From Allofranklinella schreckenbergeri (lineage in GTDB: Bacteria > Pseudomonadota > Gammaproteobacteria > Burkholderiales > Burkholderiaceae_C): DNA of 64,000 nt. The DNA lies in assembly GCF_003703475.1 (NCBI RefSeq), contig NZ_RDQM01000011.1, positions 1 through 64,000 on the forward strand. The letters run 5' to 3'. The notes below the pieces were generated by a model. The model had not been told where the DNA came from. It made no database searches and worked only from the letters and a program-made list of their open reading frames with translations. This document shows positions 39,721-47,847 of this stretch, one piece after another. The translations under genes and the position numbers were made by a program. The first letter of the stretch is position 1. Every line of letters starts with the position of its first letter.

Positions 39721-41287
39721 GGTGGTGCTCCTCAATCGCTGGTTGGACGATGGCGATGCCACTGGCAGCCAGCGCCTCGCGCAGCTTGTGGCCGTGTTCG
39801 TCGGCCAGAGCAGCTTTGCGCCAGCTCTCCAGCAGGGTGGGGGTGAGGCTGCCCTGGGCTTGCGCGGTATCGATGGCTTGCATCAGCGTGCGGTAATTGC
39901 GCTGGCCCCGCTCGTGGGTGTCGCTATAGCCTTTGACGAGGTTTTGGCAACGGGCGATTTCCAGGGCCAGGGCTGGTTGCTCCGGGACGGCGGCTGTGAT
40001 GCGGGCCAGCCAGTCTTCGATCATGGCGTTTTCGCGTGCGTAGCGCGTGGTGCGCTGACGCCAGCGCGCTGCCCAAGCCACGGCGCGCAGCAGCAGGTAG
40101 CCGTGTAACGAGTTGGTGTGCACGACACGCCCTTTGCGGGTGAGGCGCTCGACGATGCGCCGGGGCAGGCCCGATTGCATCAGCCAGTGACCGGCCGGGG
40201 CGGGCAGGGTTTCACACACTTCCTGCAAGCGCGGGTGCATGAATTCGTGGATGTGCAGCATCTGCTCACCCGCCTGCGATTCGGCGCGCACACGCTCGAA
40301 ACGGCTGGCGCGGGTTTTCAGATCGGCCACGCGCGGCGTGTCTTCGTAGGACATCCACAGGGCCAGATAGCGGGCGGTTTCGTGCAGCACTTCGCTGCCG
40401 CCCTGCCCGCCACTTTGACCGACTTGTGCCTGCAAGGCCTGCAAGCGCTCCAGATACAGACGGGCATAGGCCGGGTCCTGGTAATCCACCAGACGGCGCA
40501 AGCCCTGGTACAGCCGTGCGTGCTGGGCCGGGGGAAAGTCGCGCTGCACCTGATCAATGAGCGCACGCAGCTCTGGCTCATCGCTGTGCGGTGGCGGCTC
40601 CACTGGCTCGACAGGAGCCGAACCGGCCTCGGCGGCGCCAGCATCATTGCCCTCTGCTGCACTTTGCGCCTTGGCATAGGCCGCGCCAAAGGCCTTGAGG
40701 CTGGCCTTGACGCCAATGCCGCCGCGCTCGATGGTGGCTTCGAACTGCTCACGCGTAAAAGGCAGCACGCCGCTGCCAGCCAAGGCGCCAAACAGCACGG
40801 CGCTGATGACGCTGCCGGCTTGCTGGGCCGCCTCGGCCATGTCGAAATGGATGAAGCGCTGCGCCGCCGCATCGGCATGGGCCAGCAGTTGGCGGCTGTC
40901 CACCCGGCCATCGCCCATGGCGCTTTTTTCCGCGATGGAATAAACGCGGTGGGTAGAGGCAATCAAGGTGGTGCGATCGGGCGTGACCAGCCCGCGCTGC
41001 ACGGCGCGTCCGGCCTCCATCAACTCCGAGGCCAGCACCACGTCCACATCGCCGGGCAGAGGCATCAGCGCCAGCACGGGCTGTTGGCCTGCGCGCTCGG
41101 CTTCCGCCTTGGGGAATAGCTCGACGTAGTAAATCGTCGCCCCCGTGCGCTGGGCCACACCCGGCACCGAGGTGGTCTGGGCTATGTAGTCCTGGTGCTC
41201 GCCCAGATTCACGATCCAGTCGGCCAGTACGCCCCCGCCCTCGCCGCCCATGGCGAGGATGGCAATTTTGATGGCTTGCGCTCCCAT
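39713..41287 (-). CDS. iorB: 2-oxoacid (indolepyruvate-type) ferredoxin oxidoreductase, beta subunit with C-terminal extension
   Basis: The 524-residue protein has a gamma-type 2-oxoacid oxidoreductase domain in its first 200 residues (KIAILAMGGEGGGVLADWIV, TTSVPGVAQRTGATIYYVEL, VLASELMEAGRAVQRGLVT). A DUF6537-like helical extension of about 300 residues follows, with RYLALWMSYEDTPRVADLKT and GYSDTHERGQRNYRTL. Classical IorB has only about 200 residues. It starts 13 bp after iorA. The pair decarboxylates a 2-oxoacid to its CoA ester; in this setting isatinate to 2-aminobenzoyl-CoA is proposed. An upstream in-frame extension overlaps iorA and is rejected. Confidence 0.85.
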   Translation of the reverse strand: MGAQAIKIAILAMGGEGGGVLADWIVNLGEHQDYIAQTTSVPGVAQRTGATIYYVELFPKAEAERAGQQPVLALMPLPGDVDVVLASELMEAGRAVQRGLVTPDRTTLIASTHRVYSIAEKSAMGDGRVDSRQLLAHADAAAQRFIHFDMAEAAQQAGSVISAVLFGALAGSGVLPFTREQFEATIERGGIGVKASLKAFGAAYAKAQSAAEGNDAGAAEAGSAPVEPVEPPPHSDEPELRALIDQVQRDFPPAQHARLYQGLRRLVDYQDPAYARLYLERLQALQAQVGQSGGQGGSEVLHETARYLALWMSYEDTPRVADLKTRASRFERVRAESQAGEQMLHIHEFMHPRLQEVCETLPAPAGHWLMQSGLPRRIVERLTRKGRVVHTNSLHGYLLLRAVAWAARWRQRTTRYARENAMIEDWLARITAAVPEQPALALEIARCQNLVKGYSDTHERGQRNYRTLMQAIDTAQAQGSLTPTLLESWRKAALADEHGHKLREALAASGIAIVQPAIEEHHHA

Positions 41288-41300
41288 ACATCTGCCCCCT

Positions 41301-43478
41301 TCAGAACGAATAACGCGCACGACGGCGAGCCTGGGCGGCTTGCATGCGGCCAATCAGGGCCTGGCGCAGGCGCGCGCGCAGGCGCTCCCACCAGCCGGGA
41401 TTGCTGACCACGCGCGCCCGGTAGAAGGAGGGGCAGAGCACCGCCGCATGCGACACATCGCCGCAGTGGCCGCAGCCCACGCAACTGTCGAGCACGGTGG
41501 CCACCGGATCGGTGCGCAGCGGGTCGGGATGGCTTTTGATGGACAGCGAGGGGCAGCCCGAAATGCGGATGCAGGAGTGGTCGCCCGTGCAGGTATCGTG
41601 ATCCACGCCGAATTTGTCGCGCACGACGCGCCGCCCCTCGGCGGCGGCCTTGCGCATCAGCGGTTTTTCGCGCCGCTGGCGGTTGAGCATGCACTCGGAC
41701 TGGGCGATCACCACTTTGGGGCCTTTGTCGGGCGTGGTCAGCGCCTCCTTCATGGCGTCGCGCATGGCGGCCACATCGTAGGTGCGCCGCACCGTGCGCA
41801 CCCATTGCACGCCCACGCCGCGCACGGCCTGCTCGATGGCGTGCCCCGTGCTGCGCGAGGGGTTGAGCGCCTTGGACGAGAGGATGTCCTGCCCGCCCGT
41901 GGCCGAGGTGTAGCTGTTGTCCACCACCACGATCAAGTTGTCGCTGCGGTTGAAAACAGCGTTGGCGACGCCGCTGGTCAAGCCGTTGTGCCAAAAGCCG
42001 CCGTCGCCCATCATGGAAATGGCGCGCTTGCCGCCGGCCGTGTTGAGCGCGGCAGAGCCTGCGCTGCCCAAACCGTAGCCCATGGTGGTATTGCCCAGGT
42101 TGAAGGGCGGCAGGATGGAAAACAAGTGGCAGCCAATATCGGCGCTGACGTGCTGCGGGCCGATTTCGCGCTCCAGCAGCTTCATGGCGCTGAAGATGGG
42201 GCGCTCGGGGCAGCCTGTGCAAAACCCTGGCGGGCGGGCGTGCACGCTTTGCGCCAGCGGCGCCAGCTCGCCTTGCGGCAGGATGGGAATGACCTTGCGC
42301 GCGGGTTGCGGCGATGGCGCTGCCTGACTTTTGGGCTGCTCGGCGGGCAAGCGCCCATAGCGCTGGGCAAAGCTGCGCACCCCTTGCATCAGCACCTGCG
42401 CTGCGTATTCGCCCGCCATGGGCAGCATGTCCTTGCCGTGCAGCGCGCAATCGCTGCCGTGCTGGCGCAGGATGGCGGCCATGTTCTGCTCGATGAAGTT
42501 GGGTTGCCCTTCCTCCACCATCAGCACCGCCCGCTTGCCCTGGCAAAAGCGCAGCACTTCCCTGTCCACCACCGGGTAGGCCACGTTCATCACGTACAGC
42601 GGAATGCGGCTGTTGCCGTACACATCGGCCAGGCCCAGGCGCTCGAGCACGCGCAGCAGGGTGTTGTAGGTGCCGCCCTGCACGATGATGCCGATGTCGT
42701 CGGCATCGGCGGCGAAGAATTCATTGAGGCCGTTGGCTTCAATGAATTCCAGCGCGGCAGGCCAGCGCTGCTGGATTTTTTCCTGCTCGTGCAAAAAGCT
42801 CGCCGGTGGCAACACGATGCGTTGCACATCGCGCTGGGGCTGCTCCAGCGCGTCCTGCACGGTAAAGCGCGGGCGCTGGTTGTCCGAAGCCACAAACTGC
42901 CCATGCACGTGGCAGGCGCGGATGCGCAATTGCAGCATCACCGGCGTATGACTGGCCTCGGAAAGCTCAAAGCCTTGCTTGACGGCCTTGACGATGCTCT
43001 CCAGATTGGGGCGCGGATCGAGCAGCCACATCTGCGACTTCATGGCAAACGCATGGCTGCGCTCTTGCATGATGGAAGAGCCTTCGCCGTAATCCTCGCC
43101 CACGATCACCAGCGCCCCGCCCTTCACCCCGCCCGAGGCCAGGTTGGCCAGCGCATCCGAGGCGACGTTGGTGCCCACCGTGGCCTTGAACGTCACGGCG
43201 CCGCGCAGCGGGTAGTTGACCGAGGCCGCCAGCATGGCCGCCGCCGTGGCCTCGCTGGCGCTGTTTTCGAAGCGGATGCCGTATTCGGCCAGGATGTCCT
43301 GCGCATCGGCCAGCACATCCATCAAGTGCGAGATGGGCGAGCCTTGGTAGCCCCCAACGTAGGCCACGCCCGATTCCAGCAAGGCCTTGGTCACCGCCAG
43401 AATGCCCTCGCCGCGAAAAACCTCGCCATCGCTCAATCGCAGCTTTTTGACTTCTTCAACAAAAGATCGCTCTGCCAT
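41301..43478 (-). CDS. iorA: 2-oxoacid (indolepyruvate-type) ferredoxin oxidoreductase, alpha subunit
   Basis: The 725-residue subunit has an N-terminal pyrimidine-binding domain (GNEA-like region GGYQGSPISHLMD, FENSASEATAAAMLAA), a ThDP domain with FCTGCPERPIFSAM and MGDGGFWHNGLTSGVANAVF, and a C-terminal iron-sulphur region CTGDHSCIRISGCPS followed by SCVGCGHCGDVSHAAVLCPSF. It oxidatively decarboxylates an aryl 2-oxoacid to acyl-CoA. It is the first gene of the dioxygenase series. A TTTAGG-type motif lies 47-67 bp upstream. Substrate choice between indolepyruvate and isatinate is undecided by sequence. Confidence 0.88.
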   Translation of the reverse strand: MAERSFVEEVKKLRLSDGEVFRGEGILAVTKALLESGVAYVGGYQGSPISHLMDVLADAQDILAEYGIRFENSASEATAAAMLAASVNYPLRGAVTFKATVGTNVASDALANLASGGVKGGALVIVGEDYGEGSSIMQERSHAFAMKSQMWLLDPRPNLESIVKAVKQGFELSEASHTPVMLQLRIRACHVHGQFVASDNQRPRFTVQDALEQPQRDVQRIVLPPASFLHEQEKIQQRWPAALEFIEANGLNEFFAADADDIGIIVQGGTYNTLLRVLERLGLADVYGNSRIPLYVMNVAYPVVDREVLRFCQGKRAVLMVEEGQPNFIEQNMAAILRQHGSDCALHGKDMLPMAGEYAAQVLMQGVRSFAQRYGRLPAEQPKSQAAPSPQPARKVIPILPQGELAPLAQSVHARPPGFCTGCPERPIFSAMKLLEREIGPQHVSADIGCHLFSILPPFNLGNTTMGYGLGSAGSAALNTAGGKRAISMMGDGGFWHNGLTSGVANAVFNRSDNLIVVVDNSYTSATGGQDILSSKALNPSRSTGHAIEQAVRGVGVQWVRTVRRTYDVAAMRDAMKEALTTPDKGPKVVIAQSECMLNRQRREKPLMRKAAAEGRRVVRDKFGVDHDTCTGDHSCIRISGCPSLSIKSHPDPLRTDPVATVLDSCVGCGHCGDVSHAAVLCPSFYRARVVSNPGWWERLRARLRQALIGRMQAAQARRRARYSF

Positions 43479-43524
43479 CGTGGTTCTTTCCCGCTAGTTT
43501 TGCATGCCTCATGCTTTGGATTCA

Positions 43525-43545
43525 GTTTATTTAGGTCCAAACATT
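43525..43545 (-). promoter_or_regulatory. Candidate shared operator upstream of iorA operon
   Basis: The plus strand reads GTTTATTTAGGTCCAAACAT. It matches the site before the second TRAP operon (46578) at 16 of 21 positions and lies at a similar distance from the start codon. It overlaps a possible -10 (TAAATA on the minus strand). Confidence 0.45.
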
Positions 43546-43601
43546 TTCGAATCCTGTAAAACCCTAGTGCGCTGGGAAAGGGAGATTTCCAAAAATCTGA
43601 A

Positions 43602-43682
43602 TTTCCAATCAAAGTATTTTTCAATACCAATGAAATCATGCCGAAATGCCATTGTTTTATTTCCTTTGATTTGTAATCAAAG
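43602..43682 (-). repeat. Intergenic hairpin repeat, copy 8
   Basis: TTCCAATCAAAGTATTTT and ATTTCCTTTGATTTGTAA form the arms around ATCATGCCGAAAT (43635-43647). It ends 4 bp from the stop of the second DctM gene, between that gene and the iorA promoter. Confidence 0.85.
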
Positions 43683-43685
43683 CAT

Positions 43686-45008
43686 CTAACGCATCAACCC
43701 GGGTAAACCCGTGGCAATACCCGGCAGCATGAATACCAGCGCCAGCAGCAGCAATTCCAGCAACACAAACGGCAGCGCGGCGCGATACACCTGCGCCAGC
43801 TCTATGCCCTTGGGCGCCACGCTTTGCATCACCAGCAGCAGCAGGCCAAACGGCGGCGTAAGCAGGCCAATCTCCATCGCCACCAGCATCATCACGCCCA
43901 GCCAAACGGTGTCGATGCCAGCGCTTTGCGCCAGCGGCATGAAAAACGGCAGGGTCAGCATCATCATGCTGATCTGGTCCAGCACCATGCCCAGCACCAG
44001 CAAAATCAGCAGCATGCCCAACACCAGCATGGCGGGCGAGAACTCCATGGCATGGATCAAGCCCAGCAGCCCCGCACTGGCGCCAGAGAAGCTGAGCAAT
44101 TGGGCAAAGGTCGTGGAAGCCGCCAGCACGAACAGGATGACCACCGAAACCTTGGCCGTTTCCACCAGGCTTTTGCACAGCGCCTGCCAGCTCAGCGCGC
44201 GGTAGGCCAGCGCCGCCGCCAGCGAGGCCATGGCGCCAATGGCAGCCGATTCGGTCGGCGAGGCCCAGCCCGCAAACATCGAACCGACCACCGCCAGAAA
44301 AATCCCCAGCAGCGGCAACACATGAACGAAAAACGGCTGCCAGCGCGCCCAGCCGCGTACATCCGGCTCGTCGTGCTCTTGCGCAATGGGCGCATCCTGC
44401 GCACGCCAGTAGCTGCGCGCCACGACGTACAGCAAAAACAAGGCCGCCATCAGCAGCGCCGGCACGATGCCGCCAATCAGCAACCCCTCAATGGAAATAC
44501 CCGCCAGGCTACCCAGCATCACTGCCAGGGCCGACGGCGGGATCAGCATGGCAATGCCGCCCACGGCCATGATCGGCCCCATCGACATGGAGGGGTGGTA
44601 GCCCCGGCGCAGCATCTCCGGCAGCATCACGCTGCCCATCATGGCGGTATTGGCAATGGACGAGCCCGATAGCGTGGCAAACGTGGTGCCGCCCAGGATG
44701 GTGACGATGGAGAGCTTGCCCGGCACGCGGTGGATCACACGCTCGATCGCCCCGATGGCCTTGAAGGCCAAACCGCTTTGCAGCAGGATTTCACCCATCC
44801 AGACGAACAGCGGAATCGGCGTCAGCGAAAAATTCACCAGCGCCGACGAGGTATTGCGCACCCATTGCGCCAGGCCCGCCTCGCCACCCAGGAAACACCA
44901 GGCGCCAATCAGGTTCACGCCCAGAAAGGCGAACACGACGGGCAGACCAATGCCCATGAAGAAAAACAAGCAGCCCAGCATCAGGGCCAGCGCCCACTGC
45001 CATTCCAT
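43686..45008 (-). CDS. TRAP transporter large permease (DctM), second system
   Basis: The 440-residue membrane protein has TRAP-L motifs LFVWMGEILLQSGLAFKAI, GTTFATLSGSSIANTAMMGSV, AVGGIAMLIPPSALAVMLG and LLTPPFGLLLLVMQSV. About 12 hydrophobic segments are visible. GGGTAGGGG precedes the ATG at 45008, 4 bp after the DctQ stop. The frame's upstream extension lies inside dctQ and is rejected. It acts with DctQ and DctP of the same operon; it may import an indolic acid. Confidence 0.92.
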   Translation of the reverse strand: MEWQWALALMLGCLFFFMGIGLPVVFAFLGVNLIGAWCFLGGEAGLAQWVRNTSSALVNFSLTPIPLFVWMGEILLQSGLAFKAIGAIERVIHRVPGKLSIVTILGGTTFATLSGSSIANTAMMGSVMLPEMLRRGYHPSMSMGPIMAVGGIAMLIPPSALAVMLGSLAGISIEGLLIGGIVPALLMAALFLLYVVARSYWRAQDAPIAQEHDEPDVRGWARWQPFFVHVLPLLGIFLAVVGSMFAGWASPTESAAIGAMASLAAALAYRALSWQALCKSLVETAKVSVVILFVLAASTTFAQLLSFSGASAGLLGLIHAMEFSPAMLVLGMLLILLVLGMVLDQISMMMLTLPFFMPLAQSAGIDTVWLGVMMLVAMEIGLLTPPFGLLLLVMQSVAPKGIELAQVYRAALPFVLLELLLLALVFMLPGIATGLPGLMR

Positions 45009-45012
45009 GCCC

Positions 45013-45552
45013 CTACCCTCCCGTGCGCGCCAGCATGCGCCAGGCGCGCAGCGCACGGCGCGCAAATTCCATCGCCAGCAACACCGCCCCCAGCAGCAAG
45101 GGCACACTCAGCCACCACTCGGGGAACATCCATTCCTTGAACACCATCGCCCCCTGCTGCGCCGCATCCCGGGCCACGCGCACCGATTGCCAGGCCAGCA
45201 CCGCACAGACGGCAAACGCCAGCGCATCGCACAACAACTCCAGGCGCAAGGCCCAGCGCAAGGGCAGCTTTTGCACCAGCAGGTCGATGCGGATATGTCC
45301 GTTGTGATAGAGCAGCCAGGGCGCGGCGATGAAGGTCGCCACCATCAGCATGTACTCTGAAATTTCCGTGCTCGCCACAATCCAGTGCAAGCCCAGATTG
45401 CGCAGCACCACATCGCTGGCAATCAATACGCCCATTGCGCCGAACAGCATCGCCGCCACAGCGCCGCAGACCTGCATCAAACGGCCATACCAACCGCGCA
45501 CAGCAGGCGCGGGCGGGTTGTGCGCCTGCGGCGCAGGCATTTGCATCGCCAT
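45013..45552 (-). CDS. TRAP transporter small permease (DctQ), second system
   Basis: The 179-residue protein has four hydrophobic segments and the DctQ pattern SDVVLRNLGLHWIVASTEISEYMLM followed by LYHNGHIRIDLLVQKLP. The ATG at 45552 is preferred to the GTG one codon upstream. The DctP stop is 12 bp before the start, so the order is dctP-dctQ-dctM, different from the first system. Confidence 0.87.
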   Translation of the reverse strand: MAMQMPAPQAHNPPAPAVRGWYGRLMQVCGAVAAMLFGAMGVLIASDVVLRNLGLHWIVASTEISEYMLMVATFIAAPWLLYHNGHIRIDLLVQKLPLRWALRLELLCDALAFAVCAVLAWQSVRVARDAAQQGAMVFKEWMFPEWWLSVPLLLGAVLLAMEFARRALRAWRMLARTGG

Positions 45553-45564
45553 CACCGCCCCTTG

Positions 45565-46539
45565 TTATGGCTTGCCCGTGCGAAAGAGCTTTTCAATCTC
45601 CGGCGCATCTTTGGGATTGACTTTTTTGATCGCCGCCCAGCCCGCGCCATAGGCCGCCTCCCGCAACGCCTCGGCCTGTTCCGGCGCCCATTGCAGGATT
45701 TGCACGCCCGCTTGCTGCAAGCGCTGTTTTTCCTCTGCTGCCAGAGCCGGATCGCGGGCGTTATCGGCCTCCACCCACTGCACCATCTTGTCCAGGAACT
45801 GGCGCTGCTCGGGCGTCAAACCCTCCCAACTGCGCTTGTTCATGAACAGGCTGACCTCCACGTTGTAAAAGCCCGGATCGATGCGGTAACGGGTTTTTTC
45901 CTGCCAGCCTAAATCCATCACCCCCACCGACGGCCAGCCATAGCCATCGACCACACCCCGCTCCAGCGCGGTATACACCTCGCCGGGGGCCACTTGCAGC
46001 GCCGATGCGCCCAGCGCGCGGAAAAACGCCAGGTAAATGGGCGTGCTGCGCAGCTTCAAACCCTTGAGATCCTCGAGCTTGTCCACCTTCTTGTTGCTGT
46101 AGATGTGGTAATCGAGCCCGTCGCTGACACGCGCCAGCCACACCATGTTGGCCTTTTGCTGGTGCAGCCGATTCATCAACTCGTGGCCGCCATTGGCGCG
46201 CAGGGCCTGGATAGGCTGGTCGGTAAACGTCATCGCCAGCGCCTCGGGCACCAAATTGGCATGGAACACCGCTGAGGTATTGGCCAAATCCACCACGCCC
46301 GCGCGCACCGCATTGCCAATCTCAAAGACCGGAATCGCCTCCGGCCCGCCCACGACCTTGATTTGCACCAGGCCCTTGCCTTCCTCATTGACCTTCTGAA
46401 CAAAAGCCTCGAAACGCCGGGCAAAAAACGTATCCGCCACAAACGCATTGACCGCCTTCAAGGTCACTTCCCCTGCCGTGGCAGCGCCTGCCGCCACCAA
46501 CAACACACCCGCTATCGCCCACGCGCCCAATCGCTTCAT
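45565..46539 (-). CDS. TRAP transporter substrate-binding protein (DctP), second system
   Basis: The 324-residue receptor has a signal peptide (GAWAIAGVLLVAAGAATAGE, cleavage near residue 22). TRAP features include IPVFEIGNAVRAGVVDLANTSAVF, LEDLKGLKLRSTPIYLAFFRAL with the conserved Arg, and YTALERGVVDGYGWPSVGVM. AGGAGG is 5 bases from the ATG. Only distant similarity is seen to the first system's DctP, so the two importers probably differ in substrate. Confidence 0.9.
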   Translation of the reverse strand: MKRLGAWAIAGVLLVAAGAATAGEVTLKAVNAFVADTFFARRFEAFVQKVNEEGKGLVQIKVVGGPEAIPVFEIGNAVRAGVVDLANTSAVFHANLVPEALAMTFTDQPIQALRANGGHELMNRLHQQKANMVWLARVSDGLDYHIYSNKKVDKLEDLKGLKLRSTPIYLAFFRALGASALQVAPGEVYTALERGVVDGYGWPSVGVMDLGWQEKTRYRIDPGFYNVEVSLFMNKRSWEGLTPEQRQFLDKMVQWVEADNARDPALAAEEKQRLQQAGVQILQWAPEQAEALREAAYGAGWAAIKKVNPKDAPEIEKLFRTGKP

Positions 46540-46560
46540 AACGCCTCCTGTTCATGCAAA

Positions 46561-46580
46561 AAATGGTTTTCCAACCATTT
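46561..46580 (-). promoter_or_regulatory. Leader hairpin of the second TRAP operon
   Basis: AAATGGTT and AACCATTT form a perfect 8-bp stem with a 4-base loop, followed by TTT on the minus strand. It lies 22-41 bp before the dctP start. It resembles a weak terminator or attenuator; its role is unknown. Confidence 0.4.
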
Positions 46581-46598
46581 TGTTTAAGCCTAAACATT
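46578..46598 (-). promoter_or_regulatory. Candidate shared operator upstream of second TRAP operon
   Basis: The plus strand contains GTTTAAGCCTAAAC (46582-46595), a perfect 5-bp dyad with a 4-base spacer, within the block similar to 43525-43545. It lies about 39-59 bp before the dctP start. Confidence 0.45.
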
Positions 46599-46791
46599 GC
46601 AGCAATCATGAGAAACCCTGAACCACCCCCCTTGCGAAAAGCCTTTTACTTTAGAAAATTCATTTGAAAATCAATATGTTGCAATACATCCGCAATCACA
46701 TTACATGCAGCCATTCATGGCGCTGCGAGCGCACCGCCTGCGCTTTTCGTCGCTGTCGCACGCAAGCCATGCTTTGCCCATTGGTCGGCTG

Positions 46792-46815
46792 TGCAGAGGC
46801 TTTGAACAGGCTCTC
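46792..46815. repeat. Solitary IS5-type terminus (remnant)
   Basis: GGCTTTGAACAGGCTCTCA matches the IS end at 283-299 and the ends of the element at 48517-48677. No partner end or transposase is seen nearby. The 46600-46790 stretch holds nothing else I recognise. Confidence 0.4.
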
Positions 46816-46825
46816 ACGCACGCCA

Positions 46826-47716
46826 TCAACCCCGTGCCGGTTGCGCCCTGAACAAGGCCACGCCCATACCCAGCATGACCAGCAGCAGCCCAGCGATGGT
46901 GGCCAGCGCCGGTTGCTCGCGCAAGAACAGGGCCGCAATCACCGTAGCCAGACCCGGCACCAGCGCGGCAAACAAGCTGCCCACGGCTGGCCCCAGCAGC
47001 AACACCGCCTGGCTGTACAGATATAAAGCCAAGATGGAAACGAAAAAACCTTGATAGACGATGTGCGGCAGCAGCACGGGCAATGGCTGCGCCAGCAGTG
47101 CCAAGCCCTTGCAATAAAAGTACAGCGGCGCGAACAGCAGCATGGAGAGCACCGACACAATGGCCGTGGCATGCAAAGCCGAGCGGCACAGCGCCTTGGC
47201 AGTGACGGTGTACACGGCCCACAGCAAGCCACCAAGCAGAAACAGCCCATAGGCCCGCGCCGCGCCCAAGCCAGCCGCGCCCATGCTGTGCAACGCCACG
47301 GCGGACATGCCGAGGACGATCAGCGCAATGCCCAGCCATTCGTTGCGGCGCAGCCGGGTGCGCAGCAGCAGCATCGAAATGGTCAGCGAGAACACGATCA
47401 TGCTGGCCGGGACGATGGCAGCAAACTGCTCCACCGGTGCCTGGCGCAACCCTTGCGCCACCACCAGCATGTAAGGCGCGCCTATCCCCAGCACCATCAG
47501 CGCCAGCCCCCACCATGGGATGCCGCCCAGGCCCTTGCGCAGCAGAAAGGGCGCCAGCAGCAGGCCGGAGAAAAAGTAGCGAATGAAGACAATATCCAGC
47601 ACATCCAGCGGCGCATAGGCCACACTCAGGCGGGTCATGACCGGGAAGGCGCCCCATATCAGCGCAGAGCCGACGCCACAGGCCGCGCCCAGCCAGAAAC
47701 GCTTGGTTTGCATCAT
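46826..47716 (-). CDS. EamA/DMT-family transporter
   Basis: The 296-residue inner-membrane protein has ten hydrophobic segments in two EamA repeats; the first begins WLGAACGVGSALIWGAFPVMTRL and the second GLFLLGGLLWAVYTVTAK. Family members export amino acids or other metabolites. The ATG at 47716 is chosen over a TTG one codon upstream. It is divergent from a TetR gene with two operators between them, so TetR probably controls it. The substrate is unknown. Confidence 0.88.
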   Translation of the reverse strand: MMQTKRFWLGAACGVGSALIWGAFPVMTRLSVAYAPLDVLDIVFIRYFFSGLLLAPFLLRKGLGGIPWWGLALMVLGIGAPYMLVVAQGLRQAPVEQFAAIVPASMIVFSLTISMLLLRTRLRRNEWLGIALIVLGMSAVALHSMGAAGLGAARAYGLFLLGGLLWAVYTVTAKALCRSALHATAIVSVLSMLLFAPLYFYCKGLALLAQPLPVLLPHIVYQGFFVSILALYLYSQAVLLLGPAVGSLFAALVPGLATVIAALFLREQPALATIAGLLLVMLGMGVALFRAQPARG

Positions 47717-47799
47717 CAAAGCCTTTCGTCCAGGCCGCCTCAGCGGCGCTTGTTAGCATGGCTCGGGGCGTTTTGCAGAACCCGGCCCGGTTTGAATGT

Positions 47800-47833
47800 T
47801 TGACAGTGTTGTCAATTTTGACAGGTATGTCAA
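47800..47833. promoter_or_regulatory. Tandem TetR operators
   Basis: Two perfect palindromes of the form TTGACA-N4-TGTCAA lie at 47800-47815 (spacer GTGT) and 47818-47833 (spacer GGTA), 18 bp apart centre to centre, in the eamA-tetR intergenic region. They are the probable binding sites of the adjacent TetR protein. Confidence 0.75.
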
Positions 47834-47847
47834 GAAAGGAAATTTGC

